Position numbers and translations under genes: made by a program | The notes under the pieces: generated by a model | What the model saw: only the letters and a program-made list of their open reading frames with translations | What the model was told of the DNA's origin: nothing | Databases searched by the model: none | In this document: positions 1-13,800 of the stretch, piece after piece | Position numbering within the stretch: the stretch's first letter is position 1 | How the letters are laid out: each line of letters starts with the position of its first letter | Source: Riptortus pedestris | Taxonomy: Eukaryota > Arthropoda > Insecta > Hemiptera > Alydidae | Reading direction: 5' to 3' | Assembly (NCBI GenBank): GCA_019009955.1 | Contig: CM032230.1 | Span: forward strand, 14,862,001-14,926,000 | DNA length: 64,000 nucleotides

Positions 1-259
1 AAATTGTATAGAATCAATCTTATTGCAAATTAAATTTACTATAAATATTGTCATATACATTTATTCTCTATCTTGAATATTAACCGAGATATTTGCATTT
101 TTATGAAATCGGGGCGGATAACGGATGAGAGTGAGTTTCCCGCCAAATGCTAGGTCGGCCGTTTTCTTAACTCTTCGGCTCTCGTGAAATTTCTCTATTG
201 TAAAACTTCACGTGGGAAATCTGCTTAGTTTACGCAGCCCCTGCGTGACGGACTTTTTA
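1..259 (+). mobile_element. Helentron-like (HINE) copy, 3' part
   Basis: Subfamily A 3' half: an AATTGTATAGAATCAATC core, a GAGATATTTGCATTT segment, then GGGAAATCTGCTTAG and hairpin ACGCAGCCCCTGCGT followed by GACGGACTTT. The 5' part lies outside the window. A second 3' tail of the family, with the hairpin slightly altered, lies at about 518-612. Confidence 0.75.
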
Positions 260-1161
260 AGATACATATTTTGTAGTTTTATTTAATATTCAACATTTTT
301 CGTAGTATTCATCTTGCGTATAAAAATATCCTTCAGACATGAAGTTCGTTAATTTATTTTTAAACAAAGAATATTTTTCAATATATTTAACACATTCGGG
401 CAGAGCGTTTCACAGTTTAACTCCTGTGAAAATGATACGCATTTCTCGAAATATTTACGCTTATTTCATGATTTATGTTTGTTTATGAGTGCATTTGAAG
501 CGTAGCATGTAGTCTTTTTAGCAGCTGTCCCTTAAGAACGTTCACTTTTTGAGATAAATGCAAGTACGTGCCGGAAATCTGCTTAGTTAACGCAGCCTCT
601 GCGTGACGGACGTTATTTTGTAATTATGAGTTATACTATTTTTGTAAGCAAGTTCATTTTTCTGTCAGGAATAATATTAAAATTGTTTGGGACATATAGT
701 AGTCTCAAATTTCTGTTGAATATAAGCATTTCCACTACCTAGATACCACTTACCTATATTTTTCTGAGTTGTCTCTAGACTCAATCGATTGATACAGAGA
801 TATTAATCAATTGACCTCAGTGATAAAATAAAAACAGGCAAAAAGCAACGACTTGAAGGCCTTTTGTATCCAAATCCCGGGAAGCAGTTCGACTAATGTG
901 ACGGCATCTCCACTCTATTTACAGAAATGTTTATTATTTGTTCTTCAATTAACTTCCCCAAGTCAATGCCCTTGTGCCCAGAGAATTGTCCCACTCTTCT
1001 GACTCACACTTACCAGTCAATGAACAAACTCCATTCATAGCTGGCGTTCTGAAATCATTTACTCTGGCTGCTACACTTATTTCACACATGTGGTCTAATT
1101 GTCGGTTAAAGCTCGTGAGTATGAAACTCGTTTTTAAACATTTCTTCTAAAATTAACTATT

Positions 1162-1344
1162 GGGGCTCAGGTTAGCCACGTGAGTTAAAGCGTTGACCTT
1201 AATCTCACATAGTAAACCCAGAATGACGAGTTCGATTCTTGCCTGGGCAAAGGAAATTATTTAGTGCCGAAATTCATTAAATAACATCCTAAAATCCCAC
1301 CATAATGGTAGTAACCTGTAGATAACCCGTCGCAATTAGCAAAA
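1162..1344 (+). mobile_element. tRNA-like SINE copy
   Basis: Starts GGGCTCAGGTTAGCC, with an A-box-like TAGCCACGTGAGTTAAAGC and a B-box-like GAGTTCGATTCTTGCC about 55 bp later. Then comes the family body (ATTATTTAGTG, CATTAAATAACATCC) and the tail ATAACCCGTCGCAATTAGC. At least six other copies or tails occur in the window. Confidence 0.75.
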
Positions 1345-1639
1345 TTAACTATCGATTTCGTCAATGTCGGAAATTGGACCTTTAGGAGTGGGCTTACCTT
1401 AGGAACCAAAATTTTAATTTTATCTTATTGCAGCTTCAGTGTACTCCCATTCTTAGTCGTGTCATCTCACATGAAAGCTGTTCTGTTACCTAACAGGTCT
1501 TATCAGCTTATGTATTATCAAGTCATGTTTACGCGAGATAATTAGTAAAGGAGAAATAGAGATTGGAATGTCTGTTTGTCGTCATGACATCATCATCATT
1601 ATTCCTCAGAGCGTGAAAAGCATGACTAGTTTACGCAGC

Positions 1640-2460
1640 ATAACTGAATTTTTAACAGACTTCCCTAAAGGGAAATTAGCTCTTGAGGCTGTACTCGGGA
1701 AGGGATTTTCGAAACTTTTATTCAAATGTCGATCGGCCCAACCCAAGAAATGATGGAATTGAGGTCCGTTCAAATCTGTATATATATCTCTGTTAACACT
1801 CTTAATGATTGCAAGTATTGGCTGATCGTTACCAAACTCGATATTTAAGCGTTATATGTAAAAATAAAGATCAAGTTTGTTAATGTAATCGGACCGGGAG
1901 CAGGTTTGGTTAAGAAGTAAGGGGGCATTGGAAAATTCAATATATATACACTTTATTACGAGTTGTATGAAAAAACGTTATAGATCCAATCATGTTAAGC
2001 TATTAATTCCTACATTTGGTGTTATAAACATGTTTCTCCCAATAGTAGCATAAAGTGGGCGTAAATAAATAAAAAATAAACATGTTTTCGTAGCTTAAAT
2101 ATTATGGGAGTTATTCTTACTCTTGTTTCTAGCCTTCAGTAAAACCCTTCTTCTTCTCATCGAATGTTTACTTGTATTAGAAATAGAAAAAGAAAATATG
2201 AGGGTAGATAATAATTAAGGTGGAATTCAAAAATTCAAAATACCTCCGTTGTTATACCTCGGATCACAAAATTGTATAGAACTAATCTTTTGCAAATTTA
2301 ATATCTTATAAATGTTGTTACATATGTATTTTCAATATCTTCACTATTTACATAGATGTTCGTATCTTTTAGTTGTCAGCTTAATAAATCACCACTCCTA
2401 TTCATGACATACTAATAAAAAGTTGTTATGTAATGAACCAAATATTATCAGTAATGTTCA
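1640..2460 (+). mobile_element. Diverged Helentron-like (HINE) copy, subfamily B
   Basis: A degraded 5' palindrome (about 1650-1690), the TTTTCGAAA block, the GATGGAATTGAGGTCCGTTC block, a short TA tract, GATCAAGTTTGTTAATG, and subfamily B 3' sequence including CACTCCTATTCATGACATA. About 270 bp of unrelated sequence (1950-2220) interrupts it. It lies just upstream of exon 1. Confidence 0.6.
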
Positions 2461-2541
2461 ACTATTGACGCTTTCTTTTTCTTGTTTAGAATTATTTCTT
2501 GTACATTTACTAAATGGATTGGTTTTTTTTTGTTTTCAGAA

Positions 2542-2637
2542 ATGACGGGTGAGTCGCCGGCATCTAGCCCGGCACTCGCCCGGAGGGCAGAATTGAATGG
2601 ACACGAGGCAGCGGCCTTCCACGAGCAGATCCTACAG
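2542..2637 (+). CDS. HDAC4: HDAC4 exon 1 (residues 1-32)
   Basis: The exon opens after a poly-T plus TTTTCAG acceptor (AG at 2538-2539), has two bases before ATG, and ends at a CAG|GTAGTC donor in phase 0. It encodes a short Ser/Pro/Ala-rich N-terminus ending in HEQILQ. The GC content is far above the surrounding intron, which supports coding. The acceptor shows that at least one exon, coding or 5' UTR, lies further upstream and is not recognised here. Confidence 0.8.
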
Positions 2638-5600
2638 GTAGTCTTATCTTCCTTATCAATCTTATCTACATACACACATACCCTCATCCAATACTAACTG
2701 ATAAGCCGCTACATACGAAGTACCTCGGGTTCCGTAGTAAAGCTCGCACTTCGGTTCATTCCAGATTCGTTGCTTTCTCTTCCTGAGGAACGTATAAATA
2801 AATAAATAAAAATGCTTTTTAGTAAAAATGACAGCTGGGGTGGTTGAAAGCCTGGTGAACTTCGTTTTATAGATTCAAGGTGCAAGGCCTGCGATTGCAA
2901 TCTTAATTTTATTTATATTGTCACAACAGTGTGTAGTTAGTTGTCAGACGAGCACCGTCCTCAAGCTTTTAGATACTCAGTACAACTAGCGATGGCTATG
3001 ACAACAGCCGTACTAGCAGAACCTACCAACTGTTTGTTGATGTGCTACATTAGATTTAGTTGTACGATTACCGGACTTCCAAGATTGACTTCTATCCGAA
3101 TTCAGGATGAGCAGTTACTACTTGAATAACGCTGTTTTCTACCCTTTAAGGCGTACTCCGGTGCTCCTAGGGTTTTTCGTTTGTGGTCGAGCCTAAATAT
3201 TTCCATGATATCAGAAATTGTATAGATATTATTCAGGATTAATATAATCCGTATTTGACTGGCGTTTGCAAGGATGAGTTCTAGTAGTACATCGAGATCC
3301 TCAGTTTTGGATGAAGCTTCCGCGTCTAGCTACGGTAGAAATGGACTGGTATGAATGAGAAATACCAGGTGGTTTATGCTGGCCACCTTTAGGTGCCCAC
3401 TCGAAAGTTGCACAGTCGTGGAATGAAACTTGTTTGAAGACGAGTGCTTTATTTGTAAACCAACACTGGACGAAAATTCAAGAGATCAAAGGATTTACAG
3501 TATACTTCGTCGGAGTTTGGTTACTCTCTTAAGGAACGGACGAATAATGTAAATTGCATTTTCATTTTCCATACTTAAAAAATGTTTTCAGTTAGCCCGT
3601 TCTTCCCAAATTGTGTCTCATCTGAATTTGCTGAAGATAGGGTGTTCCCCAAGGAAGTGGACATCTTCTTCCTCTTGGAATTTGCACAGCGATCAAACAA
3701 CGGCTTAATCAAAGGTCTACGTTTTTCTGTTGAGATTCGCTGTTTCTGTCCTGCTCCTCATCATAGTTCTCATCATTTGTTTACTGTTGTCATAGTTCAT
3801 ATAGGAAAGTTGTTTTGTTTTAATTTTTTTAGGTTGTACGTGTGAAGGATTTGGGTCTTTGCTGATGTCTCACGCAGTATTTGTATTATTACTTTGACAC
3901 TGTTGACTGCATTATCAATGCTACCCTTACGTCGTGGTTCCGGTCTGCTCAGGAAACAGTCATTTGTACCTTGTGGAAGGTTTCATCTTTGTAACAGAAC
4001 CAGGCCAACTTCCCCGTCTTTAGGAATTTGAAGGTTTCGAAGTTTTTACGTCTTCTGAGCTCCTCCTTCTGGAATTTTTCAAACCTTCCTCGACACAACG
4101 GCGCGCTCCTTGTATATACCGCTTCGGTCGGATCCTATGCAGTATGAGTGGATTCCAAAAGCCGACGCAAAAATATATCGCGGAGATATGTATGCTCCGC
4201 GAGCTGATGATGAGAGAGAGGAGGATCCGGCGAGGAAGGAGGGCGATCAGAAGTACTGTTAGCTGGAATGGGGGCATCTGACCACACCCTGTCTCCTCCC
4301 TCCTTCCTACAGTGTCCTAGGTTACATTCCCGACGTACGCAATACGCACATTTATATACGCATCAGGTTTTTTTCCTTCCTTGATCCTCAGAGACGTTCA
4401 TCATAAACCCCCGAGGTATCCTCTCATTCTCAATTTCTTCTCGAAGCACCTGCTTCAATGTCCTAGGTCAATATCTAATATGTTTCACTATTCCCTCATA
4501 TTGAGGTTGTACTGAATACGCGATTTTCGAAAAAGTTCTTTATACATCCATCAATCCTACATAGGAGATGACGAACATGAGGTCATTCAAAACTATATAT
4601 AATATATATTGTTTAGACTTGTGGGTGGGAGGGGGGGGATTTTGAAAGTTCAAAATATCTCCATTATTATAAGTCTGATCGAAATATTGCATAGAACCAA
4701 TCTTCTCGCAAAATACGTCTCATCATTCCCTTCTGTCACTTTCGGAAGACTTCGTCGATCAGCGAGAAGATGCCGAAAATCAAGTCCGTTTAAAAAACAC
4801 ACAGGAAGCCGCCCTAAACCTTTTAATATGAACCACACTTTCTTATATTTGTGAATATGGAACATTTAGGGAAGAGAATGTTCCACAAACCTAACCGTAT
4901 CATGTTTTATTCGCTGCCGCTAGGCGTGCGAATAACTTTTCATATATCTATGTTTTAATTAATCTTAATAGGTCTAAATGGGAGTTATATTCAGCGCTAT
5001 GGAGTTCTCGGTGCCTGTGAGAACGGTCATTGCGTGGTCTATGTTCAAACATTAGAGTCGACACGAAAGGCCATGATAATATTATAATAACTGCTCCTGT
5101 CCACCTATATCATAGCATAAACGGACTTGAGCTTTATTCCAATTTCATTCCATTTTTCTAAACACACTCGCTCTCCGGTTAGTTAGTTCAAAGTATTAGT
5201 TGGGTTCCCTCAGCTACTGTGGTTCTATTCGTACCATCCATTTCGGTGAAATTTCCTTCAAATGTCCAGCGCTGATACCCCAGGAAATGACGAAAATGAG
5301 GTCGGTTCAGAACTCTACATAAGCTTTGTTCCAGCGTGAGTCCAAGCTATCAGCAAACTGTCGTGCGCATGCCTAATACAACTGGTTGAACTAACCGATT
5401 ATTCTACGCATGCACACTCTAGTTAGCTAATAGTTTGGACTTGTGTTAGAACACACCTATTTTTTTTATAGAAATATAGATAGATTTATTTGTATGTTTA
5501 CGCTCTAGTAATAATAATATTTTAATAAGTGAACAAAATATTTTTAAATAAAAATCCATTTTTATATATTATAAATTTATAACATCAATATATTACTGTG

Positions 5601-7812
5601 CATTTATAATGTAAAAGCTAATTAACTGTAAACTAAGTATTTCAGTTTAATTAAATGAAATTAATTTTAATAATGAATTATATTATTATAAATATATAAA
5701 ACCAATATTGTAATGCAATCAACTAGATATTTTAATTTAATTAAATAATCCTTAATACTGAATTTCTAAATTGTAATTTATTGAATAAAATAAATCCTAA
5801 CCCCAATCCCAATACACCGTGGCCTAAATAAGTAGCTTCTATTTATTTGAATAAAATAAATCCTAATCCCAGGCCTAATACTTTATGGCCTAAATTAGAC
5901 TAGTAATTTATTGAATAAAATAAATCTGAGCCCCAATCCCAATAGTTTGTGGCCTGAATTAGTAGCTTCTAATTAATTCAATTAAATAAATTTTAACCCC
6001 AATCCCAATAGTTTGTGGCCTGAATTAGTAGCTTCTAATTAATTCAATTCTAACCCCAATCCCAATAGTTTGTGGTCTCAATTAGTTACTTCTAGTGTAT
6101 TGAATAAAATAAATTCTAGCCCCAATCCCAATAGTTTGTGGTCTGCAGTAGTAGCTTCTAATTAATTCAATTCTAACCCCAATCCCAATAGTTTGTGGTC
6201 TCAATTAGTTACTTCTAGTGTATTGAATAAAATAAATTCTAACCCCAATCCCAATAGTTTGTGGTCTCAATTAGTTACTTCTAGTGTATTGAATAAAATA
6301 AATTCTAACCCCAATCCCAATAGTTTGTGGACTGAATTAGTAGTTTTTAATTAATTCAATTAAATAAAATTGTAACCCCAATCCCAATAGTTGTGGCCTG
6401 AATTAGTAGTTTCTAATTAATTCAATTCTAAGCTCAATCCCAATATTTTTTGGCCTGAATTAGTTACTTCTGGTGTATTGAATAAAATAAATTCTGACCC
6501 CAGTCCTAATACTTGATGGCATTACTACGTATGAAGTGCTACTTATAATGAACAGAGTGTATCTGCGTGTGTGTGTATGTGTGTGTGTGTGTGTGTGTGT
6601 TTCAGATGTTGTTTCGATTCGTGAGTGTTTTTGTGATTTGGAGTATGAAAATGAAACGTTATCATGATTCAGGTATTTACAGTGTAGTAGCTTATTCACT
6701 GAACACGTATTAATATTTGTATTATGTATTGGAGTTTTATCAAAATATTTATTCCTACAATTGAACAATGATACTAATATTTGTTTAGCATGTACTCATC
6801 CAATTTTCCGAAAATTATAGACGCCGTAATCAAAAGCATACCTAACGTTCAAGAGCATATTAAAGAGTGTATTACAGCGAGGAGGAAAAATTAACGTTGA
6901 TACGTGATACTTCTCACGGTGATTTTTGTATTTCTAAGAAAACCGTATTTACAAAAAAAGAAGTGTTTAAGTGTTAAAGAATGTAATGTAATTTTGTTTT
7001 AACAGCTTTAAATTACTTTGAGCCAATCATTATATGTGTTTTCAATTTAATTTTACCTGGAAACAATAATCAAAGAAATGCTTTTGTGATTTATATTTTA
7101 TTTTGTTTCATAAAGAGAAGAATGTAATGACCGCATATTTAATTACAATGAAGTCAATTAGAAATTGTAATCTTTTATCCAAGGCGTAATCTGACCTTTG
7201 AGATTTCATTGTTTCTCTCTCGATGTTTGTGCTCGTCCATTATAATTTTTCTTTGATCGATATTCAAGGATAAGTGAAGTTGATGATAGTTATTAAATGA
7301 GGTAATAAATAAACATAAGAAACTGAAGCCTCACGCGTCTACGCTGACATTGCTATTGCTCAAGATCTTTTAACCTCTTCAATTACTAAGCGTTTATATT
7401 TTACAAATGAATCTTATATATCTCATCAAACTTGTGATGCAAGGCGTCGGGTTTGTGCACGGACGGCTTCCAGAGAAGAATGATCGTAAAAGACATAGTT
7501 TCTAGGCTGCTGGCCTCAATAGCTGCGGCTCGAGAACCGTCTCAGATACAAACTATTTATCCATCTAAATAAAAAAAAAATTTACTAAAGGTCCACTCCT
7601 CACAGATTATATTAGTGAAACTAAATTCTCAATATAAAATTTGAAAAAAAAAACATGGAGTCAATAACGTTTTCGATTTTAAGAAAGAACCAACATTGAT
7701 TTTAGCAGATTTCCCTTAAAAGAAATCAGCTATTGAGGTTGTACTCATGACACAATTTTTCTGCAAATGTTCATCGATCCTACCCAGTAGATGACGAAAA
7801 TGAGGTCTGTTC

Positions 7813-7886
<74 letters not shown>

Positions 7887-10800
7887 CTGTTACCGCTCTA
7901 GCGGCCCCAATTTTTGTTCCATCGCTACCAAACTCGATATTTAGTCGTTTTATGTAAAAAGAAAGATCAAGTTCGTTAATGGCTAAAATCTGATCCGGGG
8001 GAGGGGAGGTTAGAGTGGGAGAATTTCTAAAATTTGAAATATCTTTGTTACTATACGTCGGATCGAAATATTCTATAGAAACAATCTTATTGCAAATTAA
8101 ATTTACTATAAATATTGTTATATCAATTTATTCTCTCTCTTGGATACTAACCGAGATATTTGCATTTTTTAGTTTTGTGCCCTCAGCAAACCCCCACTTT
8201 TACTCATGTCATATTAACAATAAGCTGTTATATCATGAACCACTTCATTACACGGTTAAATATCAAATATTGTTTTCATTGAACTTTTACTTTGTGAGAT
8301 ATTTGCAAATACGTTCTGTTCATCCCTCCCTTCTTTTGTTGTTGGGTTAACACATATACAAAGTTGTATCTTACTGCTGGAATAATGTGCCCCAAAAACA
8401 TTTCTAAAATGTACGATACATTTTCATAAAATATATAAATAATTCATTGAAAAAAGATATCCTCTACTATTTGTAGAACGAACTGTCTTGATTTAAAATT
8501 TCAATTTTATTTATTTTTTAACGCTCGTAAAGACTACAATACGTTATTTCTCGACCATTCAAATCTACGAAATTTAGGTAAAACTCATGCAAAATGACAT
8601 GTTTTTAGCTATAAAAAAATAAAATCACGTCATTTTCTGGATTTTCCGTAAAATCCAGAATAATTTTGATTATAAAACTGTGGCAATTATAAATGGTCCA
8701 GTGATAACATATATCTATAGGAGCATGCATTTTATAGAACACGTATGAAACTCAAAACTAGCGTGTTAAATAATCGTCTATTAAGGCGTGACAGTAAAGC
8801 TCTTCTCCTTACTCTAGGCCAACCGAATAAAACGAGATCAGTATTATTAGTTTGGAGTGACAACTATGACATGAGCTCGGTACATTATTCGTCCGGAGTG
8901 ACAACTGTATCATGAGCTGTGCATGTTATTCGTCCCGAGTGACAACTGTATCATGAGCTGTGCATGTTATTCGTCCGGAGTGACAACTGTAACATGAGCT
9001 CGGTACATTATTCGTCCCGAGTGACAACTGTATCATGAACTGTGCATGTTATTCGTCCCGAGTGACAACTGTATCATGAACTGTGCATGTTATTCGTCCG
9101 GAGTGACAACTGTAACATGAGCTCGGTACATTATTCGTCCGGAGTGACAACTGTAACATGAGCTCGGTACATTATTCGTCCCGAGTGACAACTGTATCAT
9201 GATCTGTGCATGTTATTCGTCCGGAGTGACAACTGTAACATGATCTGTGCATGTTATTCGTCCGGAGTGACAACTGTAACATGAGCTCGGTACATTATTC
9301 GTCCCGAGTGACAACTGTATCATGATCTGTGCATGTTATTCGTCCCGAGTGACAACTGTATCATGATCTGTGCATGTTATTCGTCCGGAGTGACAACTGT
9401 AACATGAGCTCGGTACATTATTCGTCCGGAGTGACAACTGTAACATGAGCTCGGTACATTATTCGTCCGGAGTGACAACTGTAACATGAGCTCGGTACAT
9501 TATTCGTCCCGAGTGACAACTGTAACATGAGCTCGGTACATTATTCGTCCGGAGTGACAACTGTAACATGAGCTCGGTACATTATTCGTCCGGAGTGACA
9601 ACTGTAACATGAGCTCGGTACATTATTCGTCCGGAGTGACAACTGTAACATGAGCTCGGTACATTATTCGTCCCGAGTGACAACTGTATCATGAGCTCGT
9701 TACATTATTCGTCTGGTATGACATCTGTAACATGAGCTGTACACATTATTCGTCCCGAGAGACAACTGTAACATGAGCTGTACACATTATTCGTCCCGAG
9801 TGACAACTGTAACATGAGCTGTACACATTATTCGTCCCGAGTGACACCTGTAACACCGGTACGTCACCCTGAGTGACATTTCTAACACATTCAGCCACAT
9901 TATATGTTTCTGTTTCCTTATTAATTATGTTCATTGCCCTCAGGGTTATTCGCTTATGCAGACACCTCTAGGACTGATGCAGAGGCCTCCTCCCCAAAAT
10001 GGCTATAAAGCTTCACCCTCCGAACAAGTTTTCATGGTTAGTTATCGAATTAACGTATTTATTAGTTTGTATGCTTTTTTTTTCTTATTAAATATTTTCT
10101 TTATGTGTATATATATATTACATTTCCGCACATTTTCATATTTTTCGATCGTTTTGTAAATACACAGTTACACACAAGCTACAAACAAGTTGAAATTTCC
10201 AATAGTAACAATGCCATGGAATTTGGGCTTTAGATGATCTAGCCAGAAATATTAAATTTTTAGCGTAATGTCCTTTGAGATCATTTTTCTTTTTGCCAAA
10301 TGACACTATTCTATGAAATTCGTACAATTTATATTCAGTTCACATAAACAACATTTTCTATTTCTACTAGAGATACTGGAAATGTGTACAGATCGTTTTT
10401 GGGTTATACGCTAATTTCTGAACAACACAAGTTGATATCGCACTTACTTTCAATTTATTTTATTAATGCACAAGTTTCATTTTTTTATTTATATATTTAC
10501 ATTAGAGGTAAAGTGGCGAAAGGTCGAAAGGATAAAAATCAAATGAAACGTAATCAATTTATTTATTTTTCACTCTACATGCTTCACATCCTTTCTGACT
10601 CCTCTTCAAGAGTTGTACAAATATTATAAAATTATTCCATCTTAAAAGCGAGGCAATCACGTCAGCACTCTGTGACGTCAGTTTTGACTGCCTCGGTGGT
10701 ATGATTCAATTATTGTGCAACTCCTGAAGACGAGGAAATATTTAAAGTATTTAGACTAAGAAATAAAAAAATTGATGACATTTCATTTGATTTTGATCAA

Positions 10801-13800
10801 TTGACCTGCTGCCATTTATCATCAATAAAGAATTGGTAATAAATGGTCACATTTCGACTGTATTTATTTTATTAATAAGGCTTTACTTAGAGAGTCAATA
10901 TAAAAATAAAATAATAATAACAAAAGAAACGGAATAAATGTTTACAGTAAAAAATATTAAAAATAAGAAAAGTAAAAAATAAATGAATTAAATAAAATGA
11001 GAAACAAAAATTAAATAAAAGTTGGGATGTGAAAATAATAATAATAATAGCAAACAGAAAATGCTTCCATATATGTTTTGTACGTATGTTATATTATTCT
11101 GGAAATTTTATTTTCTTCTTCTAGTGAATTTTCAATTAGTTCCTATCTTCAGCCCGACACCTGAGAACAATATGAATAGTGGTAAGGAACTGATATTCTC
11201 GAGAGACTGGCCACATGATGGAGTTTGCCCCCTTGAGAGGTAGCCATGTGTTAGTCCAGGATGCTCTTATTCGAATCCCCGTCAAGGGTTTGACGTCTGT
11301 GGGAGCACAGGTAGCTATGTGAGTTAAGGCATTGGTCTTAATCTCGTTTTTGTAAGCATAGAGTATTGAGTTCTAGGGCAATAGGAAATTATTTAGTGTT
11401 CAACTCATTAAAAAAATCCTTAGTCAGACCCTGGCTATAAAAGGGTGATAACCTGTAGATAACCCGTCCCGATTAGCCTCTATAGCACAAAGTGGTCGTT
11501 AATAACTTATATCTTAAGGTTCTTCAATTTATCGCTACTTCCAGAATAGCATGACCCTCTTATATAGCTAATAAATGTCAACTTGATATTTCAATTAAAT
11601 TAAATAAATACTAATGCTAGTCCAAATACTTTCTGGCCTTAATTAGTAGCTTCTAATTTATTGAATAAAATAAATCCTAATTCTAATTCCAATTCTTTCT
11701 GGCCTTAATTAGTAGCTTCTAATTTATTGAATAAAATAAATCCTAATTCTAATTCCAATGCTTTCTGGCCTTAATTAGTAGTTTCTAATACATTGAATAA
11801 AATAAATCCTAATGCCAATGCCTATACCATTTGCCCCGAATTAGTAACTTCTACTTATTGACTAAAACAAATCCTTACACCAATCCCAATACGTTCTGCC
11901 TTGCATTAGCAGTTTCTATTTATTGAATAAAATACGTCCTACTGCCAATCCTAATACGTTCTGCCTTGCATTAGCAGCTTGTATTTATTGAATAAAATAC
12001 GTCCTACTGCCAATCCTAATACGTTCTGCCTTGCATTAGCAGTCTCTATTTATTGAATAAAGTATGTCCTACTGCCAATCCCAATACGTTCTGCCTTGGA
12101 TTAGCAGTTTCTATTTATTGAATAAAATACGTCCTACTGCCAATCCTAATACGTTCTGCCTTGCATTAGCAGCTTGTATTTATTGAATAAAATACGTCCT
12201 ACTGCCAATCCTAATACGTTCTGCCTTGCATTAGCAGTTTCTATTTATTGAATAAAATACGTCCTACTGCCAATCCTAATACGTTCTGCCTTGCATTAGC
12301 AGTTTCTATTTATTGAATAAAATATGTCCTACTGCCAATCCCAATACGTTCTGCCTTGCATTAGCAGTTTCTATTTATTGAATAAAATAAATCCTAATGC
12401 CAATCCCAATACGTTCTGCCTTGCATTAGCAGTTTCTATTTATTGGATAAAATACGTCCTACTGCCAATCCAATACGTTCTGCCTTGCATTAGCAGTTTC
12501 TATTTATTGGATAAAATACGTCCTACTGCCAATCCCAATACGTTCTGCCTTGGATTAGCAGTTTCTATTTATTGAATAAAATACGTCCTACTGCCAATCC
12601 TAATACGTTCTGCCTTGCATTAGCAGCTTGTATTTATTGAATAAAATACGTCCTACTGCCAATCCTAATACGTTCTGCCTTGCATTAGCAGTCTCTATTT
12701 ATTGAATAAAATACGTCCTACTGCCAATCCTAATACGTTCTGCCTTGCATTAGCAGTTTCTATTAATTGAATAAAATACGTCCTACTGCCAATCCTAATA
12801 CGTTCTTCCTTACATTAGCAGCTTGTATTCATTGAATAAAGTATGTCCTACTGCCAATCCTAATACGTTCTTCCTTACATTAGCAGCTTGTATTCATTGA
12901 ATAAAGTATGTCCTACTGCCAATCCTAATACGTTCTTCCTTACATTAGCAGCTTGTATTCATTGAATAAAGTATGTCCTACTGCCAATCCTAATACTTTC
13001 TTGCCTTAATTAGTAGCTCCTAATGTATTGAATAAAATGAATCCTAATTCTAATCCCAATACTTTCAGTCCTAATTTAGTAACTCGTAATTTATTGAATA
13101 GAATAAATCCCCAATACAAATCCAATACTTTTTGCCCCGTATTAGTAACTTCTGTTTATTGAATTAAATACGTCCTAATTCAGATCCTAATACTTCCTGA
13201 CCTGAATTACTTCATGTTATTCAATAAAATAAATGACAACGCCAGTCCCAATACTTTCTGGCCTTAATTAGTAGCTCCTAATGTATTGAATAAAATAAAT
13301 CCTAATGCTAATCCCAATACTTTCAGTCCTAATTTAGTAACTCGTTATTTATTGAATAGAATAAATCCCCAATACCAATCCAATACCTTTTGCCCCGTAT
13401 TAGTAACTTCTATTTATTGAATTAAATACGTCCTAATTCAGATCCTAATACTTCCTGACCTGAATTACTTCATGTTATTCAATAAAAAAAATGACAATGC
13501 CAGTCCCAATACTTTTTGGCCTTAATTTCTAACTCCTTATTTATTGAATAAAATTAATCCTAATAACCTTAAAACTAGTATGCCAATGAACCGTATCAAA
13601 AGCCACCATAGTTCACTCCTTTTCCGTTTCTTTCTATTATTTTTTTGCTATTCTCTTTTTTGTGCACAATTGAATTATGAGTAAATCGCCGGTGTTGCGG
13701 AACTCATTTAAATAAATAAATAAATAATCCTAATGCAAATCCTAATACTTTCTGCCCTAATTTAGTAGCTTCTATTTATCGAACAAAACAAATCTTTACA

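Noticed and set aside
6460..6768. 102-codon - strand frame with a Thr-His run
   Set aside because: The run is the (GT)n microsatellite and the rest has no recognisable protein.
8015..8350. 111-codon + strand frame
   Set aside because: It is inside a Helentron-like copy; the same region is broken in other copies, so it is not a conserved protein.
8862..9870. Regular 41-bp repeats that could resemble a CRISPR array
   Set aside because: The units are tandem without unique spacers and lie in an animal intron; this is a minisatellite.
12324..12575. 83-codon open frame with a repeating [10 protein letters not shown] pattern
   Set aside because: It lies wholly within the 65-bp minisatellite; the periodic protein is a by-product of the tandem repeat.
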